This document shows positions 7,070 through 15,583 of a stretch of 36,724 bases of DNA, in pieces. The DNA comes from Lachnospiraceae bacterium. Its GTDB lineage: Bacteria; Bacillota; Clostridia; Lachnospirales; Lachnospiraceae. Each line of letters begins with the position of its first letter. Position 1 is the stretch's first letter. The notes under the pieces were generated by a model. That model was not told the origin of the DNA and searched no databases. It was given only the letters and a program-made list of their open reading frames with translations. Both the position numbers and the translations under genes were made by a program. Location of the stretch: the NCBI GenBank assembly GCA_019420465.1, contig JAHZHB010000151.1, forward strand, positions 1-36,724, in the 5' to 3' direction.

Positions 7070-7789
7070 TCAGCTTACCTGTCTGTTTTTCTGTATCACA
7101 TCCAGAGCCTCTTTATCCAGCCGGGCGATGGTGTAATACGCTTCTCTGGCTTTGGCTGTGTCATGCTCCACGATCGCGGTATACAGCGTCCGGTGATATG
7201 GCACCGTCGAAAACCAGTGTTTGTTAAATTCATCCGTACCAAGACCATAGGCATCCAGTGTCTGTAACAGATTGTCGATCAGCTGCACCATCGTGGTGTT
7301 GGTACTGCATGCCCGGATTCTTTTATGAAACAGTGTGTCTGCGGCCTGGTCATAATACCCCTGGTCATATCCCTGTTCCAGCTTTTTTAAGGCTGTTTCG
7401 ATCGCAAGAAGCTCTGCCGGTCCGATGTAATGGCACAGCCCTTCAATAATATGAAACTCCAGTACGGTTTTGATATCCAGCACTTCCATATAGTCGATCT
7501 TCCACAGCTCGATCTTGCAGGCCTCATCCGAAAGAGATTCTTTCAGATACATACCGTTGCCTACCTGGATATCAATAATTCTTTTATTGTGCAGAATGCG
7601 CACCGCCTCCCGCACCGAAGCACGGCTGGTGTGAAACATCTCTGCCAGCTTACGTTCAGAGGGTATACGCATCCCCGGACGGATTCCGGTCTCTCTTACA
7701 TAGGAAAGAATATCATCCGCCAGGCGCATATACAAAGCCCCGCCCTGCGCCGCCGTATACGTTGTCGTGATCAGTTCCGCGCCGGTCAT
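7070..7789 (-). CDS. FadR-subfamily (GntR/FCD) transcriptional regulator
   Basis: The 239-residue protein has a winged helix with RIPSERKLAEMFHTSRASVREAVRILHN (about residues 42-69) and the VGNGMYL wing. A helical FCD ligand-binding domain follows, with likely metal ligands in ADTLFHKRI and PYHRTLY. These regulators bind sugar acids or other small acids and control nearby catabolic genes. It is the last gene of the operon and starts six bases after the permease stop, with AAAGG upstream. A later start at 7729 is possible. A TGGTCAGACCA site, which fits FadR-type operators, lies at the head of the same operon, suggesting autoregulation. The effector is unknown. Confidence 0.88.
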   Translation of the reverse strand: MTGAELITTTYTAAQGGALYMRLADDILSYVRETGIRPGMRIPSERKLAEMFHTSRASVREAVRILHNKRIIDIQVGNGMYLKESLSDEACKIELWKIDYMEVLDIKTVLEFHIIEGLCHYIGPAELLAIETALKKLEQGYDQGYYDQAADTLFHKRIRACSTNTTMVQLIDNLLQTLDAYGLGTDEFNKHWFSTVPYHRTLYTAIVEHDTAKAREAYYTIARLDKEALDVIQKNRQVS

Positions 7790-7795
7790 CGGAAG

Positions 7796-8638
7796 TTAAC
7801 CTTTGACAGCGCCGGCTGTCAGACCTTCTACGATATATTTCTGTACAAAGACAAACATGATCGCTGTCGGCAGAAGTGCCAGCACACCACCGGCCATCAT
7901 GGAACCCCAGTCAACATTGTACTTACCGACCAGTGCTTTCAGACCAATCGGAATTGTCCACATTTTCTGTGTGTTAAGGAAGATCGTACCGGCGATCAGC
8001 TCGTTCCATGCACCGATGAAAGCAAATACGAAAACAGCCACGATACCCGGGAACATAACCGGCATAACGATTTTCCACAGTGTCTGTCCTCTGGAGCAGC
8101 CATCCACGTAAGCGGATTCCTCCAGCGCATATGGGATACGCTCAAAAAAGCTTCGCATCGTGATTGCACAGAAGGGCAGGTTGGTGATCGTGTAGAACAC
8201 GAACAGAGATACGTAGGTGTCAATCAGATTAAATTTTGCAAACATAACGTACAGCGGGATGATAACGAGGATACTCGGGATCATCTGGGTAACCAGGAAG
8301 AATACCAGAGCCGCTGTTTTTCCTTTGAATTTAAAACGTGCCATACCGTAACCACCGTAAATGGAAAGGAAGGTTACGACAACTGCCGTAGACAGTGTGA
8401 CGATCAGACTGTTCTTTAAATATGTGCCGTAGTGCATTGTCTGGAACAGCCCCTTATAGTTTTCCAATGTGAATACTTTCGGCCAGTAGGTGATCGTCTG
8501 TGTGTTGATGATCTCTGCATTTGTCTTAAAGGACGTAACGATCATCCAGTAGATCGGCAGGACAACGAGGAGCAGATAAAAGGCCAGAACTACAAGCCGC
8601 AGAACCTTTACCCATGTCTTTTTCTTACGTGTATTCAT
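7796..8638 (-). CDS. Carbohydrate ABC transporter permease (MalG type)
   Basis: Inner-membrane subunit of a CUT1-type sugar importer, 280 residues with about six membrane segments. The N-terminus is KVLRLVVLAFYLLLVVLPIYWM. The EAA loop that contacts the ATPase reads EESAYVDGCSRGQTLWKIVM. Its ATG overlaps the stop of the preceding permease in TAATG, so the two are translationally coupled. No ATPase gene is present in the cluster. Firmicute CUT1 systems often share an MsmX-like ATPase encoded elsewhere. Confidence 0.92.
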   Translation of the reverse strand: MNTRKKKTWVKVLRLVVLAFYLLLVVLPIYWMIVTSFKTNAEIINTQTITYWPKVFTLENYKGLFQTMHYGTYLKNSLIVTLSTAVVVTFLSIYGGYGMARFKFKGKTAALVFFLVTQMIPSILVIIPLYVMFAKFNLIDTYVSLFVFYTITNLPFCAITMRSFFERIPYALEESAYVDGCSRGQTLWKIVMPVMFPGIVAVFVFAFIGAWNELIAGTIFLNTQKMWTIPIGLKALVGKYNVDWGSMMAGGVLALLPTAIMFVFVQKYIVEGLTAGAVKG

Positions 8639-9555
8639 TAGAAATCACCTGCCTTATCATATTGCGTAATCTTCATGAAAATCAGTGCGTAGGCTGTCAG
8701 AACAACCATCAGCAGTACACCGAATGCACCGGCCAGACCAAAGTCATAGGATGAGAATGCCTGGCTGTACATATAGGACGGCAACGTCTGTGAGTAGTTG
8801 GCCGGTCCACCTTCTGTAACGATAACCACCAGATCGAAGGAGTTAAAGATCCAGATCGTACGAAGGAGCAGTGTCATAATGATCGTTGGTTTGATATACG
8901 GTACCGTCAGTGAAAAGAACTTACGGAATGTACCGCAGCCATCCATATCTGCCGCCTCATAAATCTCCGCAGGTACAGACTGTAACGCTGCCAGGATATT
9001 GATGGCAAAGAACGGAATACCGATCCAGATCATGGCAATGACAACGATGGCCAGTGACAGGCCAGGTGTACCCAGCCAGGAAATACCTTTGTCGATCAAT
9101 CCAAGTTTTTTAAGAATGTCATTTACGACACCATATTCTCCGTTAAAGGACCATCTGAACAGAAGACCTACAACGAAGGCTGAAAATGCCCATGGTAAAA
9201 ATACGATTGACTGATAAATACCACGGCCTTTGAATTTTCCATTTAAAGCCAGTGCCAGACCGAGACCAAGTAAAAACTGTCCCAGTACAGCGGCAACAAC
9301 ATAAATCAGAGAGTTCTTTACCAACAGCCAGAAATTCTTGTCGGTAAACATTTTTACATAGTTCTGGAAATCATTCCAGGCGATTGCGTTTGGTTTGGAG
9401 AGCTTGTAGCTCTGGAAAGACATGATAATACTATCGATCAGCGGATAGCCAAACATCAGAACAAGGAGCAGAAGTACCGGTCCCACATACAGATACGGCT
9501 GGATCTTTCTTCTTGTCTGCAGCGACATGCCGCCGGATTTCTTTTTGTTTTTCAT
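8638..9555 (-). CDS. Carbohydrate ABC transporter permease (MalF type)
   Basis: The second permease of the same importer, 305 residues, with the EAA loop YEAADMDGCGTFRKFFSLTVP. The open frame extends to 9645, but I chose the ATG at 9555 because AAAGGAAGAG precedes it and the product then begins with a basic MKNKKKSGG tail before the first membrane segment (YLYVGPVLLLLVLMFGYPLI). It lies downstream of the binding-protein gene, with a strong hairpin in the 143-bp gap, and overlaps the next permease by one base. Confidence 0.92.
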   Translation of the reverse strand: MKNKKKSGGMSLQTRRKIQPYLYVGPVLLLLVLMFGYPLIDSIIMSFQSYKLSKPNAIAWNDFQNYVKMFTDKNFWLLVKNSLIYVVAAVLGQFLLGLGLALALNGKFKGRGIYQSIVFLPWAFSAFVVGLLFRWSFNGEYGVVNDILKKLGLIDKGISWLGTPGLSLAIVVIAMIWIGIPFFAINILAALQSVPAEIYEAADMDGCGTFRKFFSLTVPYIKPTIIMTLLLRTIWIFNSFDLVVIVTEGGPANYSQTLPSYMYSQAFSSYDFGLAGAFGVLLMVVLTAYALIFMKITQYDKAGDF

Positions 9556-9634
9556 CGGAATCTCTTCCTTTCGGGAATGTGCCTTAAGGACCTGCCTTAA
9601 GGGCAGTCCCTTTGGATGTTTAACGATTTTTAAG

Positions 9635-9663
9635 GATACCGGCACATATGCTGTGCCGGTATC
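9635..9663 (-). other. Intercistronic hairpin after the binding-protein gene
   Basis: A perfect 12-bp stem (9635-9646 with 9652-9663) with a five-base loop and no T-run on the minus strand. It sits between the binding-protein and permease genes. By analogy with malE-type operons it could stabilise the upstream mRNA so that more binding protein than permease is made. Confidence 0.6.
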
Positions 9664-9698
9664 GGAATATACATTTTATTATGTAGGTTCTTTAACGA

Positions 9699-11120
9699 TT
9701 AGTTCATGCGCAGTGCTGTCTCTACCTGTGTATCCGGATTCTCTGCCATGTACTCATCCATTCTCTCCTGCAGCGCGTTGCAGATATTGTTGAGAGCGGT
9801 CTTGGCATCTTCATCACCTAACAGATAGCTCTGGATTTCTTCGTGGAACAGACCCTGATGCAGCTCTGTGTAGTCGAACGGTCCAAAGGTTGCCGGAACA
9901 GCTACGTTCGGGTCATTCATCTGCTGCAGGAAAGCACCATAAACACCGTCTTCGCTGTACAGATCCATCTCAGCAGCATCTTTCTTGATCGGGATCTCAC
10001 CTGTCATCTGGCAGTACTCAGCCTGGTTCTCAGAAGCTGTCATGTACTGGATCAGTTTCCATGCAGCATCCTTGTGGCCCTGCTGATCAGAAACAGCATA
10101 TGCATACGGAGCGTTCATGGTATTGTAGATCACACCGTCTTTGGTGGATTTCGGCATCGGCATTACCATCCATGTGCCATCTTCCATACCATCGATCAGG
10201 GACGGAGCTACCTCGGAGTCGTTGATCAGTGTACCGGTCAGACCACCTTTGAAGTTATCGACCATCTCTGTGAATCCCCAGTTGATGGAGTCTTCCGGAG
10301 CATAACCGTTTTTGTACAGATCAGTCCATTTTGTAAAGGCCTGCAGACACTCATCAGAATTGATCAGGATCTTGCCCTCAGCATCGTATGTAGCACCGCC
10401 TGTGAAGCTCTGCAAATACACAAGAAGCGGATCAAGTGCGCCACGTGCACCACGGTAGGATACACCGTAACGGCCTTTTTCTTTATCTGTCAGTTTGGCT
10501 ACCGTATCAAAGTACTCATCATATGTCCATCCGGCTTTCGGATCCAGCTTGATACCGGCCTCATCGCACCAGTCTTTGCGGACATATACACCTTTAACCA
10601 TCAGACCATCCGGTACGGTGTAATAGTGACCGTAACGTGTCTGCTCGGATTTCCAGATGATGTTTACAACAGCGTCTGTGTACTCATCCTCTGTACCTGT
10701 GATATAGTCATCCAGCGGCTCTACCCAGCCTGCCTGTGACAGCTGTCCCAGCCATCCTGACCAGCAGGTGATGACATCCGGCATCTGGCCTGCATTACCA
10801 AGAGCCATGATCTTGTTGGCTGCATCATCCCACGGAACGGACTGATATTCTACATGAATGCCTGTCTCTTCCTCGTATTTTGCGAACAGGCTTTCGAAGT
10901 AACTTGTTCTGCTGTCGCTCGGGGATACATCCAGGAAGCTTAATTCCTTTACATCTCCACTGTCAGCTGTTCCTGCTTCAGAACCTGCGGCTGAAGTTTC
11001 AGATCCTGCTGTACTTCCTGCTGTGCTTCCTCCTGCATTTCCGGAATTACCGCCGCAACCGGTAAACAGTGTGGCTGCCATAGCTGCTGCCATGACAAGA
11101 CTAACTACTTTTCTCTTCAT
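9699..11120 (-). CDS. Extracellular sugar-binding lipoprotein of an ABC importer
   Basis: Family 1 solute-binding protein of 473 residues, lipid-anchored outside the membrane and delivering the substrate to the two permeases downstream. The signal peptide ends in a lipobox with the modified cysteine at residue 22 (LFTGC), followed by a Ser/Gly/Ala-rich linker to about residue 60. Typical blocks are LFAKYEEETGIHVEYQSVPW and GNAGQMPDVITCW. The ATG at 11120 was chosen for its AAGGAGG and signal peptide; the frame stays open ten codons further upstream. The ligand cannot be told from sequence, but the operon context suggests a sugar or glycoside. Confidence 0.93.
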   Translation of the reverse strand: MKRKVVSLVMAAAMAATLFTGCGGNSGNAGGSTAGSTAGSETSAAGSEAGTADSGDVKELSFLDVSPSDSRTSYFESLFAKYEEETGIHVEYQSVPWDDAANKIMALGNAGQMPDVITCWSGWLGQLSQAGWVEPLDDYITGTEDEYTDAVVNIIWKSEQTRYGHYYTVPDGLMVKGVYVRKDWCDEAGIKLDPKAGWTYDEYFDTVAKLTDKEKGRYGVSYRGARGALDPLLVYLQSFTGGATYDAEGKILINSDECLQAFTKWTDLYKNGYAPEDSINWGFTEMVDNFKGGLTGTLINDSEVAPSLIDGMEDGTWMVMPMPKSTKDGVIYNTMNAPYAYAVSDQQGHKDAAWKLIQYMTASENQAEYCQMTGEIPIKKDAAEMDLYSEDGVYGAFLQQMNDPNVAVPATFGPFDYTELHQGLFHEEIQSYLLGDEDAKTALNNICNALQERMDEYMAENPDTQVETALRMN

Positions 11121-11184
11121 GTTTTCCTCCTTCTCATGAAATGTTTTCATGTCTCTTTATCATTAAAACCTGCAGCACTTCGGC

Positions 11185-12366
11185 CTACAGCTGTTTTAAT
11201 CCCTGTTCAAGATCAGCGATCAGATTGTCGCTGCCTTCCAGTCCGCAGTAAATGCGGATCAGTCCTCGTTTACCACCGATCAGTTCAAGTGCCTCATCCG
11301 GTTCCTTTAATAGAGGAAGGATCACAAGGCTTTCATGACCGCCCCAGGAACAGCCTTTCAGGAAAAGCTTCAGGCTGTTGGCCAGACGGATCGCCGTCTC
11401 TGGATCATCGTCCACCAGTTCAAAACTCATCAGACTTGTATGGCCTTTCTGCTGTCTGGCAATGATGTCGGCCTGAGGATGAGATTTCAGTCCGGTGTAG
11501 TACACCTTTCTGACTTTTTCATGCTGTTCGAGATATGTGGCAACTGCCATACCTGTCTGTTCCAGGGTATGCACTCTGGTATCGAGTGTACGCAGTCCGC
11601 GGATCGTCAGCCACGCTTCCATCGGTCCCATGATACCGCCGAACAGCTCTCTCATCTGTGTCATGATCATCCGCATCATGTCCTCATCCTTACCGACAAG
11701 AACACCGCCGATGATATCGCTGTGTCCGCCGATAAACTTTGACATCGTATGCATCACGATATCGATGCCCATATCCAGAGGTTTCTGGAAGATCGGGGAC
11801 AGACACGAATTATCAATATAGGTCTTAAAGCCTCTTCTGTGTGCGATCTCAGCGATCGCTCTCAGATCTACGACTTTAAACACGAAGGTTGCCGGGCTCT
11901 CCAGGATCATCAGGTCTGTATTGTCCTGTACGGCATCCTCGATCTCCTGCAGATCAGTGCCATCTACGAAAGTGATGGTCATACCGAATTTCGGTCCGAA
12001 CACACTGGCAAACATACGCTTGACCGGCATGTATACGTCTTTCATGCAGATCACATGGCTGCCGGCTTTGCATGTCGCCATCACAGCAGCTGTAAAAGCA
12101 GCCATACCGGAGGCAAACACAACAGCCCGGGAACCGTGCTCAAGCTCGGCCAGCTTTCTCTCTAAAATATGTACGGTCGGATTACCGTCCCGTCCGTAGA
12201 CGAAGCTGTCATCCGCAAAGATATCTACGCTGTTGTACTCCTCCACACTGTCATAGGCATGAAGGGAATTCATGAATATCGGAGGCACTACCGCATTCAA
12301 ATAACGGTTGTATTCGTCTCCTGTATGGGTCAGGGAAAGCAGATCTTTCTTTGCTGTATCATCCAT
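11185..12366 (-). CDS. Cys/Met-metabolism PLP enzyme (cystathionine gamma-synthase/lyase family)
   Basis: A 393-residue PLP enzyme of the family that includes cystathionine gamma-synthase, gamma-lyase, beta-lyase and methionine gamma-lyase. Seen: phosphate-binding YGRDGNPT (57-64), SGMAA (86-90), the PLP aspartate in TYIDNS (D185) and the Schiff-base lysine K210 in HTMSKFIGGHSD. All core residues are present, so it should be active, but the family member and substrate cannot be fixed. It is the first gene of the operon that continues with a sugar importer, an unusual association. Its ribosome-binding site AGGAGG abuts a FadR-type operator. It ends with TAG. Confidence 0.88.
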   Translation of the reverse strand: MDDTAKKDLLSLTHTGDEYNRYLNAVVPPIFMNSLHAYDSVEEYNSVDIFADDSFVYGRDGNPTVHILERKLAELEHGSRAVVFASGMAAFTAAVMATCKAGSHVICMKDVYMPVKRMFASVFGPKFGMTITFVDGTDLQEIEDAVQDNTDLMILESPATFVFKVVDLRAIAEIAHRRGFKTYIDNSCLSPIFQKPLDMGIDIVMHTMSKFIGGHSDIIGGVLVGKDEDMMRMIMTQMRELFGGIMGPMEAWLTIRGLRTLDTRVHTLEQTGMAVATYLEQHEKVRKVYYTGLKSHPQADIIARQQKGHTSLMSFELVDDDPETAIRLANSLKLFLKGCSWGGHESLVILPLLKEPDEALELIGGKRGLIRIYCGLEGSDNLIADLEQGLKQL

Positions 12367-12379
12367 GTGAACTCCTCCT

Positions 12380-12394
12380 AGTGGTCAGACCACT
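12380..12394. promoter_or_regulatory. FadR-type operator of the sugar/C-S lyase operon
   Basis: AGTGGTCAGACCACT is a perfect 15-bp palindrome. Its TGGTCAGACCA core matches the TGGTC-N-GACCA pattern of FadR-like FCD regulators, and a gene for such a regulator closes the same operon. It directly abuts the Shine-Dalgarno sequence of the first gene, so binding could block transcription or roadblock RNA polymerase near the gene start. Confidence 0.7.
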
Positions 12395-12638
12395 GAACCT
12401 TTTTAAAAAGCAAACCCTCATTTGGCCACTATGTGCATTATTTTGGATTTGCCAGAAATAATTATGTTCATTTTTCGGCAAAACGCTGTGTTTTTCTTTG
12501 TTTTTCGCGTTTTTATTATATGATTAAGATAACGAAACCACCTTTTATTGTCAATAGCCTTGTGCTTCTTTTTAACTATCCTTTGCATTTTCCCCACTTT
12601 GCACAGAAAAATCAACTAATTTTTTACATATACTTTTG

Positions 12639-12667
12639 TTGAATGTCACAAAACCCGATGCTATAAT
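12639..12667 (+). promoter_or_regulatory. Promoter of the GHL6 gene
   Basis: TTGAAT (12639-12644), a 17-bp spacer and TATAAT (12662-12667) with an extended TG. The start site is expected near 12674, about 62 bases before the ATG. Confidence 0.8.
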
Positions 12668-12735
12668 ACAAGCAATATGCCGAAACCGTCATTTTTCGGT
12701 CATATACAGTCTATTACTTCAGAAAGGAATGAACG

Positions 12736-14784
12736 ATGAGCGAAAAATTCAAAAACACGAAACGCTGCTATCTGATCGATCATCATTCTCCCCAGCCTCC
12801 GATCGTGCCGCTTGGCCATATGGACATTGAGGAGTATGACCATTTCTTTGAAACAGCCAACATAGACTCACTCATGGTGTACTGTAAGGATCACTGGGGT
12901 GTGACCTACTACGATTCCAAAGTACCCGGTGCACAGAAACATGCCGGTGTCAAAGGCGACTGGATCCGCACAGTCCGCGACAAGACTGCCGAACGCGGTA
13001 TCGAATTTGTTGCCTACTACTGCATCGAATACGACGAGGGTGCTGCCAGACGTTTCCCCGAATGGCGCGTCCGCAAATCCGACGGTACACCGCTGATCCG
13101 TGACGATCTCTATGCCAAATGGAGCCTGATGTGCTACCAGACAGGCTACCGTGAATACGCCCTGTCCCAGCTGGAGGAGATCATCAGCAACTATCATCCG
13201 GATTCTCTGTTTCTGGATATCTTCGGTGCATCTTTATGTTACTGTGATACCTGCCGCAAAAAATTCCAAAACCGCTTCGGTTATATGCTGCCGGAATCCC
13301 AGGCCGATATCCAGGCACACAAAAACGACATTACCACCTTCCTGGATGACAATGCCGCTGACTTTTATGATGAACTTTCCGGCCGCTTAAAAGCGATCGA
13401 TCCCACACTGGCGATCACGATCAACTTTGCGTGCCACTATCCGAAATATATCCGCGACAAGCTGGACTATCAGTACAGCGAACCGCTGTTAAAGGACAAC
13501 TGGTTCTCCTCTGCCTATGCCAGAGATACCGCTGTCGGCATGTATCCTATGCTGGCTCCGGGCGAAGCCAGTGCCGTGTATAACTATGACAAGGCTACAC
13601 AGTATATCTGTGATCTGTCTTCGATCGCCGCGCAGGGCTGCCGTGTCGGTATGTATTCCGGCTCCCAGCACATCGACGGTACACTTGAACATGAAGAATC
13701 CCGCCGTCTCGGTGCTGTATTCCATGAATTAAAAACACTGGCTTCGTATCTGACCCAGACACGCCGTCCGGTGCGCAGCGTAGGTATCGTACAGAGTGAT
13801 GCTTCCAAGGCCGCAGGCCCGGATGCCTTCCAGGCTGATGCCATCATCCGTATGAAGCGCCACAGTCCGCATACTGATGCAATCCTCGGTGCCATGATCG
13901 CCTGCGAGCAGGCCAAGGTGCCTTATACCGTACTTCCGGTGGACAGCATTACAGACCAGCTGCTTTCCGACTACGACCTGATCCTTTTACCGGAAGTTTA
14001 TGTGACCACGCCTGAGCTTCTTGCTACATTAAAAACCTATGCAGAAAAAGGCGGTAAGCTCATCATCAGCGGCAAGACTGGTCTGTCCGGCGCTTCTGTA
14101 GACGAGCTGACTGGTACCACCTTTGTCAGCGTCCATGATGAGTATGCGCAGAATGACTGGAGTGCCTACATCAAGGCTGCAGATCCGGCACAATTTAAGG
14201 GTCTTTTATCCTGCACAACCCCGCCGGTAAGCGAATTCTTTATTGAAACCAGACCGGAGACGGCCAAAACACTGGCCACCTTTGCACTGCCAAGTGTAGC
14301 CTGCTCTCCGACCGAATGGATCAACTGGTGGAGTCCGCCGCCGGCAGTCGAGGCTTCCGATATCCCGGCTGTAACGATCAATACTGTCGGCAAGGGACAG
14401 GTCATCCGTCTCGCTTTTGATTACTTCACAATGTCACAGAGAGAGACGTACCGCGATACTCCGGACTTCTTCCGTGATCTCTTACGCATTCTGGATATCA
14501 CACCGGTAGTGAAAAACGTCACAGACATTCCGGATATCCTGCGTACAGCCTTCTTTGAAGAAGAGGACTGCTACCAGATCCATCAGATCTCCACGATCGC
14601 CAACCGCTACCATGGCCAGACACTGCCGGTAAGCGGCGGTAAACTGGTATTTACTGAAGCCATCAGTGCTGCAGAGCTGGTATATCCGACAAAGCAGACG
14701 CTTACGGTAACAAAGACAGATAACGGCTGGGAAGTCGAGCTTCCATCGTTTGAAAGCCAGCAGTTTATCATCTGTAAAAAATAA
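12736..14784 (+). CDS. Putative glycoside hydrolase (GHL6-like barrel plus beta-galactosidase trimerisation-like domain)
   Basis: A 682-residue protein with no signal peptide, so it probably acts in the cytoplasm. The N-terminal half has the marks of the hypothetical glycosyl hydrolase 6 family: SLMVYCKDHWGVTYYDSKV, GIEFVAYYCIEYDEGAARRFPEW and a CYCDTCRKKFQ motif. The middle (about residues 350-470, VGIVQSDASKA, LILLPEVYVTTPELL, GGKLIISGKTGL) resembles the glutamine-amidotransferase-like trimerisation domain of GH42 beta-galactosidases. A small C-terminal beta domain follows. No activity is firmly established for GHL6, so hydrolase is a prediction from fold. It is divergent from the sugar-importer operon and probably acts on what that importer brings in. 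Confidence 0.75.
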   Translation: MSEKFKNTKRCYLIDHHSPQPPIVPLGHMDIEEYDHFFETANIDSLMVYCKDHWGVTYYDSKVPGAQKHAGVKGDWIRTVRDKTAERGIEFVAYYCIEYDEGAARRFPEWRVRKSDGTPLIRDDLYAKWSLMCYQTGYREYALSQLEEIISNYHPDSLFLDIFGASLCYCDTCRKKFQNRFGYMLPESQADIQAHKNDITTFLDDNAADFYDELSGRLKAIDPTLAITINFACHYPKYIRDKLDYQYSEPLLKDNWFSSAYARDTAVGMYPMLAPGEASAVYNYDKATQYICDLSSIAAQGCRVGMYSGSQHIDGTLEHEESRRLGAVFHELKTLASYLTQTRRPVRSVGIVQSDASKAAGPDAFQADAIIRMKRHSPHTDAILGAMIACEQAKVPYTVLPVDSITDQLLSDYDLILLPEVYVTTPELLATLKTYAEKGGKLIISGKTGLSGASVDELTGTTFVSVHDEYAQNDWSAYIKAADPAQFKGLLSCTTPPVSEFFIETRPETAKTLATFALPSVACSPTEWINWWSPPPAVEASDIPAVTINTVGKGQVIRLAFDYFTMSQRETYRDTPDFFRDLLRILDITPVVKNVTDIPDILRTAFFEEEDCYQIHQISTIANRYHGQTLPVSGGKLVFTEAISAAELVYPTKQTLTVTKTDNGWEVELPSFESQQFIICKK

Positions 14785-14796
14785 TATCTGAAATAT

Positions 14797-14844
14797 AAGG
14801 GAGATACCTGTTCGCATACATTGCGACGGGTATCTCCCTTTTTT
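14797..14844 (+). terminator. Terminator of the GHL6 gene
   Basis: GGGAGATACC (14799-14808) pairs with GGTATCTCCC (14829-14838) and is followed by six T residues. It may also help end the convergent spoVT transcript. Confidence 0.85.
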
Positions 14845-14885
14845 GCCCTGCATATCAATACTTGATCCAGTAGACCAATTTTGCT
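14843..14885 (+). repeat. Hairpin-linked tail repeat, copy 1
   Basis: Starting in the last T residues of the GHL6 terminator, the sequence runs TTGCCCTGCATATCAATAC, then TTGATCCAGTAGACCAATTT. It is 37/43 identical to the copy at 17377-17419 and clearly related to the one at 6951-6990. All three follow a hairpin. Part of it (TTGRTCCAGTAnACCAA) is itself an imperfect inverted repeat and could be a protein-binding site. Confidence 0.75.
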
Positions 14886-14945
14886 GCCGATATAACTCTG
14901 TGGAACTGTCTGTATGACCGCTTACCGCCTGTCTCCGGTAATTAT

Positions 14946-15485
14946 CTACTCCATCTGCTTTGCCAGAAATCCGGCTGCCACCATAAGGATCCTGGCTTCC
15001 GTATTCCCCGGCATTGCCTTTTCGGGAACACCACCAAGGATCACGGCTCCCTGTACGTCACCGGCCTGGATGATCGGACAGAAGATCTGTGGAGCCGTAT
15101 CCCTTTCCATCACTTTGTTTTTCAGCAGCTGCATCCCTTTTTTATACTGCTGTTCTTCCCTTGCCTGTATCGCCTCTTCCACCTGCCCGCTGATCGGCTG
15201 CCCCAGATACTCCCGGCTGCCAGCACCACTGGCAGCGATCACCTGATCACAGTCCGTAACGCAGACAAGATACCCTGTGACTTCCGAAACCGTCCGGGCT
15301 ACCCGCATGGCATGTCCGCTAAGCTCACCCATCGGCGAATATTTTTTCAGTATGACCTCCCCATCCTTCCCGGTGAAGATCTCCATGGATTCGCCCTCCC
15401 GTATATGCATTGTCCGGCGAATCTCCTTTGGTATGACAACTCTGCCCAGATCATCGATTCTTCTTACGATTCCTGTCGCTTTCAT
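14946..15485 (-). CDS. spoVT: Stage V sporulation protein T
   Basis: A late-sporulation transcription regulator that acts in the forespore. The N-terminal AbrB-type DNA-binding domain (1-50, MKATGIVRRIDDLGRVVIPKEIRRT) is nearly identical to what I remember of Bacillus subtilis SpoVT. The rest is a GAF-like domain ending AAGFLAKQME, again as in SpoVT, and the length (179 residues) matches. The ATG at 15485 is chosen over the longer frame because GGAGG precedes it and the protein then begins exactly at the AbrB domain. It shows that the organism belongs to an endospore-forming lineage. Confidence 0.95.
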   Translation of the reverse strand: MKATGIVRRIDDLGRVVIPKEIRRTMHIREGESMEIFTGKDGEVILKKYSPMGELSGHAMRVARTVSEVTGYLVCVTDCDQVIAASGAGSREYLGQPISGQVEEAIQAREEQQYKKGMQLLKNKVMERDTAPQIFCPIIQAGDVQGAVILGGVPEKAMPGNTEARILMVAAGFLAKQME

Positions 15486-15583
15486 GTGTATCGTTCCTCC
15501 ATCGTTATCCTTGATAAAACTGCCACTGCACATACTTTATAGGTACAGTATGCCAGGATCTGGAGGGGATTATGCAGATTAAC

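Larger units (their letters stand above)
12367..12735. other. Divergent intergenic region between the PLP enzyme and GHL6 genes
   Basis: This 369-bp AT-rich gap holds the FadR-type operator near its left end and the GHL6 promoter near its right end. I see no convincing -35/-10 pair for the minus operon; a TATAAT at 12515-12520 (minus) lacks a good -35. The 11-mer TCATTTTTCGG occurs twice (12468-12478 and 12689-12699). The second copy forms an inverted repeat CCGAAA-N8-TTTCGG (12680-12699) just after the GHL6 start site. Short minus-strand frames here have no supporting signals. Confidence 0.55.
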
